Shown one piece after another: positions 5,201 to 8,596 of a stretch of DNA of 8,596 bases. Source of the stretch: an uncultured Georgenia sp. (GTDB lineage Bacteria > Actinomycetota > Actinomycetes > Actinomycetales > Actinomycetaceae); assembly GCF_937958535.1 (NCBI RefSeq), contig NZ_CALGNQ010000265.1, positions 1-8,596 of the forward strand. Reading direction: 5' to 3'. The translations under genes and the position numbers were made by a program. The notes beneath the pieces are model-generated. The model did no database searches. It saw only the letters and a list, made by a program, of their open reading frames with translations, and was not told the origin of the DNA. Each line of letters opens with the position of its first letter. The first letter of the stretch is position 1.

Positions 5201-7636
5201 TCAGAGCTTGGTGATCGGGGCGTACCGCAGGAGCAGGCGCTTGACCTCGCCCCCACCGAAGTCGACCTGGGCGACGGCGCTGGAGCCGGAGCCCTCGAGA
5301 CCGACGACGGTGCCCAGACCGTAGGAGTCGTGCGTCACCTTGTCGCCGATGTCGAAGCCCGGGATGTCGCCGGCCGGGCGCGGGGTGGGGCCGCCGAAGG
5401 TCGGCGGCTCGGACCGGCGGGTGCGCACGGGGCCGCTGCGGCCGGTGCCGTAGCCCGCGCCGGTGCCGCGGCCGTGGCCGCTGCCCCATCCGCCGCCGGC
5501 GCTCCGCAGGGAGTCCATCGAGGACTCGGCCCGGCGCCAGTCGAGCAGCTCCTCGGGGATGTCGGCGAGGAACCGGCTCGGCGGCAGCTGCTGGGGCATG
5601 CCGAAGGCGGTGCGCACGGCCGCCCGGGAGACGTAGAGCCACGTGCGGGCGCGGGTGAGCGCGACGTAGGCCAGGCGGCGTTCCTCGGCGAGCTCCTCCT
5701 CGTCGCTCAGCGAGCGCTGGTGGGGGAAGGTGCCGTCCTCCAGGCCGGTGACGAAGACCACCGGGAACTCCAGCCCCTTGGCGGTGTGGACGGTCATGAG
5801 GGTGACCTGGCCCTGGTCGGCGGCGTCGTCGTCGGGGATCTGGTCGGAGTCGGCGACGAGGGCGACCCGCTCGAGGAAGTCGCCGAGGTCGCCGTCCGGG
5901 TCGAGCTCGCTGAACTCGGTGGCCACCGCGTGCAGCTCGGCGAGGTTCTCCACCCGGGAGGCGTCCTGCGGGTCGTCGCTCGCGCGCAGCTCGGCGAGGT
6001 AGCCGGAGCGGTCCAGCGCGGCGTCGAGGATCTCGGCAGGGCTCGCACCGGCGGCGAGCATGTCGCGCAGCCCGGCCATGAGCTCGTGGAAGGCGCGCAC
6101 CTGGGTGCGGCTGCGGGTGGCCAGGCCGAGCACCTCCGGTGCCGTGCCGGCGGGGGCGGCGGCATGCTCGATCGCCTGCCCGAAGGACACCCGCTCCCGC
6201 TCGGCGTGGGCCGCGAGCATCGCCTCGGCCCGCTCTCCCAGGCCCCGCTTGGGCACGTTGAGGATGCGGCGCAGGTTGACGGTGTCGTCCGGGTTGGCCA
6301 CCGCACGCAGGTAGGCCAGCGCGTCCTTGATCTCCCGGCGCTCGTAGAAGCGGGTGCCGCCGACCACCTTGTAGGGGATCCCCGCACGGATGAGGACCTC
6401 CTCCAGCGCCCGGGACTGGGCGTTGGTGCGGTAGAAGACGGCGACGTCGCCGGGACGCACGCCCGCGGAGTCGGCGAGCCGGTCGATCTCCTCGGCGATG
6501 AAGCGGGCCTCCTGGTGCTCGGAGTCCGCGACGTAGCCGACCACCTTGGGGCCGGCGCCGCTGCTGGTCCACAGGTTCTTCGCGCGCCGGTTGGGGTTGC
6601 GGGAGATGACGGCGTTCGCGGCGCTGAGGATGTTCTGGGTGGAGCGGTAGTTCTGCTCGAGGAGGATCGTCGTCGCCTCGGGGTAGTCCGCCTCGAACTC
6701 CAGGATGTTGCGGATCGTGGCGCCCCGGAAGGCGTAGATCGACTGGTCCGCGTCACCCACGACGGTGAGCTCGGCGGGCGGTAGCTCCGACTCCTCGTCC
6801 AGGACCCCGGCGAGCTCGCGGACGAGGACGTACTGGGCGTGGTTGGTGTCCTGGTACTCGTCGACGAGGACGTGGCGGAAGCGGCGCCGGTAGTGCTCGG
6901 CCACGTGCGGGAAGGCCTGGAGCAGGTTGACCGTCTGCATGATGAGGTCGTCGAAGTCCAGCGCGTGGGCCTGCCGCAGCCGCGCGTCGTACTCGCGGTA
7001 GGCCTGCGCGAGCGCGGCGTCGTAGGCGTTGCCCTCGTCGATGCCCGCGGCGAAGGTGTCCGGGTCGACGAGCTCGTTCTTCAGGTCGGAGACCTGCCGG
7101 GAGAACGCCTTGGGCGGGAAGCGCTTGGGGTCGAGGTCGAGCTGACGCACGACCAGCGTCATGAGCCGCTGGGAGTCGGCGGCGTCGTAGATGGAGAAGT
7201 TCGACCGCAGCCCGAGCGTGGCGTGCTCGCGGCGCAGGATCCGCACGCACGCGGAGTGGAAGGTGGACACCCACATGTGCCGGGCCACCGGCCCGACGAG
7301 GTCGGTGACCCGCTCGCGCATCTCCGCGGCGGCCTTGTTGGTGAAGGTGATCGCCAGGATCTCCCCCGCCCGGGCACGCCTGGTGGCCAGCAGGTGGGCG
7401 ATCCGGTGGGTGAGGACACGGGTCTTGCCCGACCCGGCGCCCGCGACGATGAGGAGCGGACCTCCCTCGTGGAGGACGGCGGCGCGCTGCTGGGGGTTGA
7501 GGCCGTCCAGGAGGTCGGTGCGGCGCTGGGCGGCGTCGCCCGACCCGGCGTCGTCGTCTCGCGGCGGGACGGCGGCGGGCAACGGCGGACGGTCCGGGCC
7601 GAGGAGCCCGGGCAGGTTGTCGAAGAGGGAGGTCAT
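5201..7636 (-). CDS. pcrA: ATP-dependent 3'-5' DNA helicase PcrA/UvrD
   Basis: An 811-residue superfamily 1A helicase for nucleotide-excision repair, clearing of RecA filaments and replication-transcription conflicts. All family motifs are visible: Q motif LNPQQRAAV (46-54), Walker A AGAGSGKT (65-72), motif Ia ITFTNKAAAEM (96-106), Walker B VDEYQDT (258-264), GDADQSIYAFRGA (294-306), motif IV QNYRS (328-332), motif V TVHTAKGLEFPVVF (615-628) and motif VI VALTRAR (658-664). After a Gly/Ser/Arg-rich linker (about 712-755), residues 757-811 form the C-terminal Tudor-like domain (FDIGDKVTHDSYGLGTVVG, ending RYAPITKL) that binds RNA polymerase in PcrA proteins. The N-terminal 45 residues are an acidic, Pro-rich tail. 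The only cysteine is C130, which lies outside the 2B region. The ATG has GGAGGGG just upstream. It starts 40 bases after the DUF456-like gene, so the two are probably co-transcribed. Length is normal. Confidence 0.98.
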   Translation of the reverse strand: MTSLFDNLPGLLGPDRPPLPAAVPPRDDDAGSGDAAQRRTDLLDGLNPQQRAAVLHEGGPLLIVAGAGSGKTRVLTHRIAHLLATRRARAGEILAITFTNKAAAEMRERVTDLVGPVARHMWVSTFHSACVRILRREHATLGLRSNFSIYDAADSQRLMTLVVRQLDLDPKRFPPKAFSRQVSDLKNELVDPDTFAAGIDEGNAYDAALAQAYREYDARLRQAHALDFDDLIMQTVNLLQAFPHVAEHYRRRFRHVLVDEYQDTNHAQYVLVRELAGVLDEESELPPAELTVVGDADQSIYAFRGATIRNILEFEADYPEATTILLEQNYRSTQNILSAANAVISRNPNRRAKNLWTSSGAGPKVVGYVADSEHQEARFIAEEIDRLADSAGVRPGDVAVFYRTNAQSRALEEVLIRAGIPYKVVGGTRFYERREIKDALAYLRAVANPDDTVNLRRILNVPKRGLGERAEAMLAAHAERERVSFGQAIEHAAAPAGTAPEVLGLATRSRTQVRAFHELMAGLRDMLAAGASPAEILDAALDRSGYLAELRASDDPQDASRVENLAELHAVATEFSELDPDGDLGDFLERVALVADSDQIPDDDAADQGQVTLMTVHTAKGLEFPVVFVTGLEDGTFPHQRSLSDEEELAEERRLAYVALTRARTWLYVSRAAVRTAFGMPQQLPPSRFLADIPEELLDWRRAESSMDSLRSAGGGWGSGHGRGTGAGYGTGRSGPVRTRRSEPPTFGGPTPRPAGDIPGFDIGDKVTHDSYGLGTVVGLEGSGSSAVAQVDFGGGEVKRLLLRYAPITKL

Positions 7637-7666
7637 GACCCCTCCAGGGTAGGCGCTCCCACCGAC

Positions 7667-7676
7667 GGACCGGTCC
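7667..7676. repeat. Palindrome between the DUF456-like gene and pcrA
   Basis: GGACCGGTCC is a perfect 10-bp palindrome directly beside the stop codon of the upstream gene and 31 bases before pcrA. It has no U-tract and no loop, so it is a weak candidate for a regulatory site. The rest of this 40-base gap holds the pcrA ribosome binding site at 7639-7645. Confidence 0.2.
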
Positions 7677-8162
7677 TCACGTCTGCCACATGCCGACGAG
7701 GAGCGCGGCCGTGGCGACGAGCGCGCCGGACAGCTCGACGAGGATCGCGAGCCCGGCGGCCTTCATCGCCCGCCAGGTGGCGCGCCAGGCGTCGCCCTGG
7801 TCCCGCAACCGCAGGCTCTCGGCGGCGTAGACCCCGAGGACGAACCCGAGCGGCAGGCCGATGACGGGGACGACGAAGAAGCCGACGACACCGGCGGCGC
7901 CCCCGATGAGCAGGGTGCGGCTCGGCACCCCGCCCCGGCTGAGGTAGCGCCCGGCGAGGAGGTACTTGCCGATCTCGGCGGCCACGACGGCGACCACCGC
8001 GACGGCACCGACGGTCCAGCCCACGCCGCCACCGGTGACGGCCGCCCAGACGACGACGGCCGCCCCGACGAGGAACCCGCCGCCCGGGACGACCTGGACG
8101 ACCGCCCCGACGAGCCCGACGACGACGACGAGCAGGACGACGGCCTCGCCGAGCGCCCCCAT
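7677..8162 (-). CDS. DUF456-like integral membrane protein
   Basis: A 161-residue, very hydrophobic protein with about four or five membrane segments: roughly 7-25, 30-42, 50-68, 84-112 (possibly a re-entrant pair) and 136-158. The segment GVVGFFVVPVIGLPLGFVLG (91-110), followed by VYAAE, is the Gly/Pro-rich hallmark I associate with DUF456. A basic, Trp-containing loop (LRLRDQGDAWRATWRAMK, 117-134) precedes the last helix and probably faces the cytoplasm. Function is unknown, and no catalytic residues stand out. The ATG is only 4 bases past the stop codon of the upstream membrane gene and has no separate Shine-Dalgarno sequence, so translational coupling is likely. The string GTCGTCGTC near the N-terminus encodes a valine run and reflects codon bias, not a functional repeat. 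Family assignment is from the motif only. Confidence 0.78.
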   Translation of the reverse strand: MGALGEAVVLLVVVVGLVGAVVQVVPGGGFLVGAAVVVWAAVTGGGVGWTVGAVAVVAVVAAEIGKYLLAGRYLSRGGVPSRTLLIGGAAGVVGFFVVPVIGLPLGFVLGVYAAESLRLRDQGDAWRATWRAMKAAGLAILVELSGALVATAALLVGMWQT

Positions 8163-8166
8163 CAGG

Positions 8167-8514
8167 TCAGCGCCACAGGGCGGCGATGGCGATGTTGAGG
8201 GTGGTCAGCGCCGCGATGGCGCCGACGAGCCCGCTGCTCGGACCGTCCTTGCGGCGGCCGGCCACGATGACGAGCGCGGTGATGACGGCGGCCACGACGA
8301 GCTTGATGCCGATCTTCATGTGGTTGAGCTCGGGCAGCCCGTCGGCCATCTCCGCGATGCCGGTCATGAGGATCCCGGAGACGAGCGCGGTGAGCGCACC
8401 GTGGAGCACACCGTTGGCGAGCCGCGGGGTGCGGATGTTGGTCACCGTGCCACCGAGCACGATGGCCCAGCCGACGAAGTGGAGGAAGAGGAGAAGGTAG
8501 TAGACGACTGTCAT
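8167..8514 (-). CDS. Small four-helix membrane protein, function unknown
   Basis: A 115-residue protein with four predicted membrane helices: about 4-24, 35-54, 66-88 and 96-113. Histidines lie at comparable helix-end positions in the first three: H12 (LLLFLHFVGWAIVLGG), H38 (NGVLHGALTALVSG) and H65 (ELNHMKIGIKL). The LHxxGWxxxLGG style recalls small CopD/SirB-type membrane proteins that bind heme or metal, but I cannot assign it. The ATG at 8514 is chosen because hydrophobic sequence begins at once; the open frame upstream is Arg/Pro-rich and runs off the window. No Shine-Dalgarno sequence precedes it. Instead TACGCT ends 7 bases before the A of ATG, the spacing of a leaderless promoter. The gene is followed after 4 bases by the DUF456-like gene and is probably first in that unit. 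Confidence 0.85.
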   Translation of the reverse strand: MTVVYYLLLFLHFVGWAIVLGGTVTNIRTPRLANGVLHGALTALVSGILMTGIAEMADGLPELNHMKIGIKLVVAAVITALVIVAGRRKDGPSSGLVGAIAALTTLNIAIAALWR

Positions 8515-8520
8515 GGCGTC

Positions 8521-8526
8521 AGCGTA
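8521..8526 (-). promoter_or_regulatory. Candidate -10 element of a leaderless promoter
   Basis: Reads TACGCT (TANNNT) and occupies -12 to -7 if transcription starts on the A of the ATG at 8514. The start lacks a Shine-Dalgarno sequence, which fits. No good -35 is visible. Confidence 0.45.
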
Positions 8527-8542
8527 GGCGAGCGCGGGGTCC

Positions 8543-8565
8543 TCGCGCCCAGCCGCAGGGCGCGA
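8543..8565. repeat. 8-bp perfect inverted repeat upstream of the leaderless promoter
   Basis: Arms TCGCGCCC (8543-8550) and GGGCGCGA (8558-8565) surround a 7-base centre, AGCCGCA. The near arm overlaps the -35 position of the candidate promoter. It could be an operator, or a terminator hairpin for a gene beyond the window; no U-tract is seen. The other bases from 8527 to 8596 show no gene I can support. Confidence 0.4.
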
Positions 8566-8596
8566 CCCGTGCCGTCTCCACCCGCCCGGCCGCACC

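Noticed and set aside
3047..6784. Plus-strand open frame of 1245 codons
   Set aside because: It lies antisense to the acyltransferase and pcrA genes, which have full family motifs. The translation is low-complexity Gly/Arg/Val/Glu-rich with no domain, as expected opposite high-GC genes.
8115..8136. GAC/GTC trinucleotide run resembling a microsatellite
   Set aside because: It encodes a valine/leucine run in the first helix of the DUF456-like protein and is interrupted, so codon bias explains it.
8515..8595. Extension of the small membrane protein upstream of 8514
   Set aside because: The extra 27 residues are Arg/Pro/Gly-rich, no ribosome binding site is seen, and the ATG at 8514 begins directly at the first helix with a well-placed -10.
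1..8596. CRISPR array, transposon, phage genes, tRNA or a defence or toxin system
   Set aside because: No regularly spaced repeats, transposase motifs, terminal inverted repeats, cloverleaf sequences or toxin-antitoxin-like small gene pairs were seen on either strand.

Overview
The window is about 8.6 kb of very GC-rich DNA from what looks like an actinobacterial chromosome. The evidence is strong G/C bias at third codon positions, GTG starts, purine-rich ribosome binding sites, weak promoters, no U-tract terminators, and pcrA close to sucC. A member of the order Micrococcales is plausible, but this is inference. All eight genes I can support lie on the minus strand, so transcription runs from high to low coordinates. 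Coding density is high. The largest gene-free gap is 262 bases, at 781-1042. I saw no tRNA, rRNA, CRISPR array, insertion sequence or phage gene.

In transcription order: 8514-8167 is a 115-residue four-helix membrane protein of unknown function, possibly made from a leaderless mRNA. It is followed after 4 bases by a DUF456-like membrane protein (8162-7677), then after 40 bases by the UvrD/PcrA DNA helicase (7636-5201). These three probably form one transcription unit. After a 174-base gap comes a large membrane acyltransferase with a C-terminal SGNH domain (5026-3107), predicted to O-acylate a surface glycan. Then come 3-methyladenine DNA glycosylase I (2969-2370), a small class I methyltransferase (2270-1665) and a glutathione-peroxidase-family thiol peroxidase (1612-1043). 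After the 262-base gap, sucC (succinyl-CoA synthetase beta subunit) begins at 780 and runs out of the window after 260 codons.

The genes are mostly housekeeping or stress-related: repair (PcrA, Tag), peroxide detoxification (Gpx), envelope modification (acyltransferase) and the TCA cycle (SucC). No obvious new multi-gene system is present. The most useful points are: a Tag glycosylase that lacks three of the four residues forming the zinc site of E. coli Tag; a CRP/GlxR-like GTGA-N6-TCAC dyad and several other dyads in the sucC upstream region; a leaderless-promoter signature with an adjacent 8-bp inverted repeat at the right edge; an SGNH domain with an unusual block II; a PcrA with a single cysteine; and four genes between pcrA and sucC.
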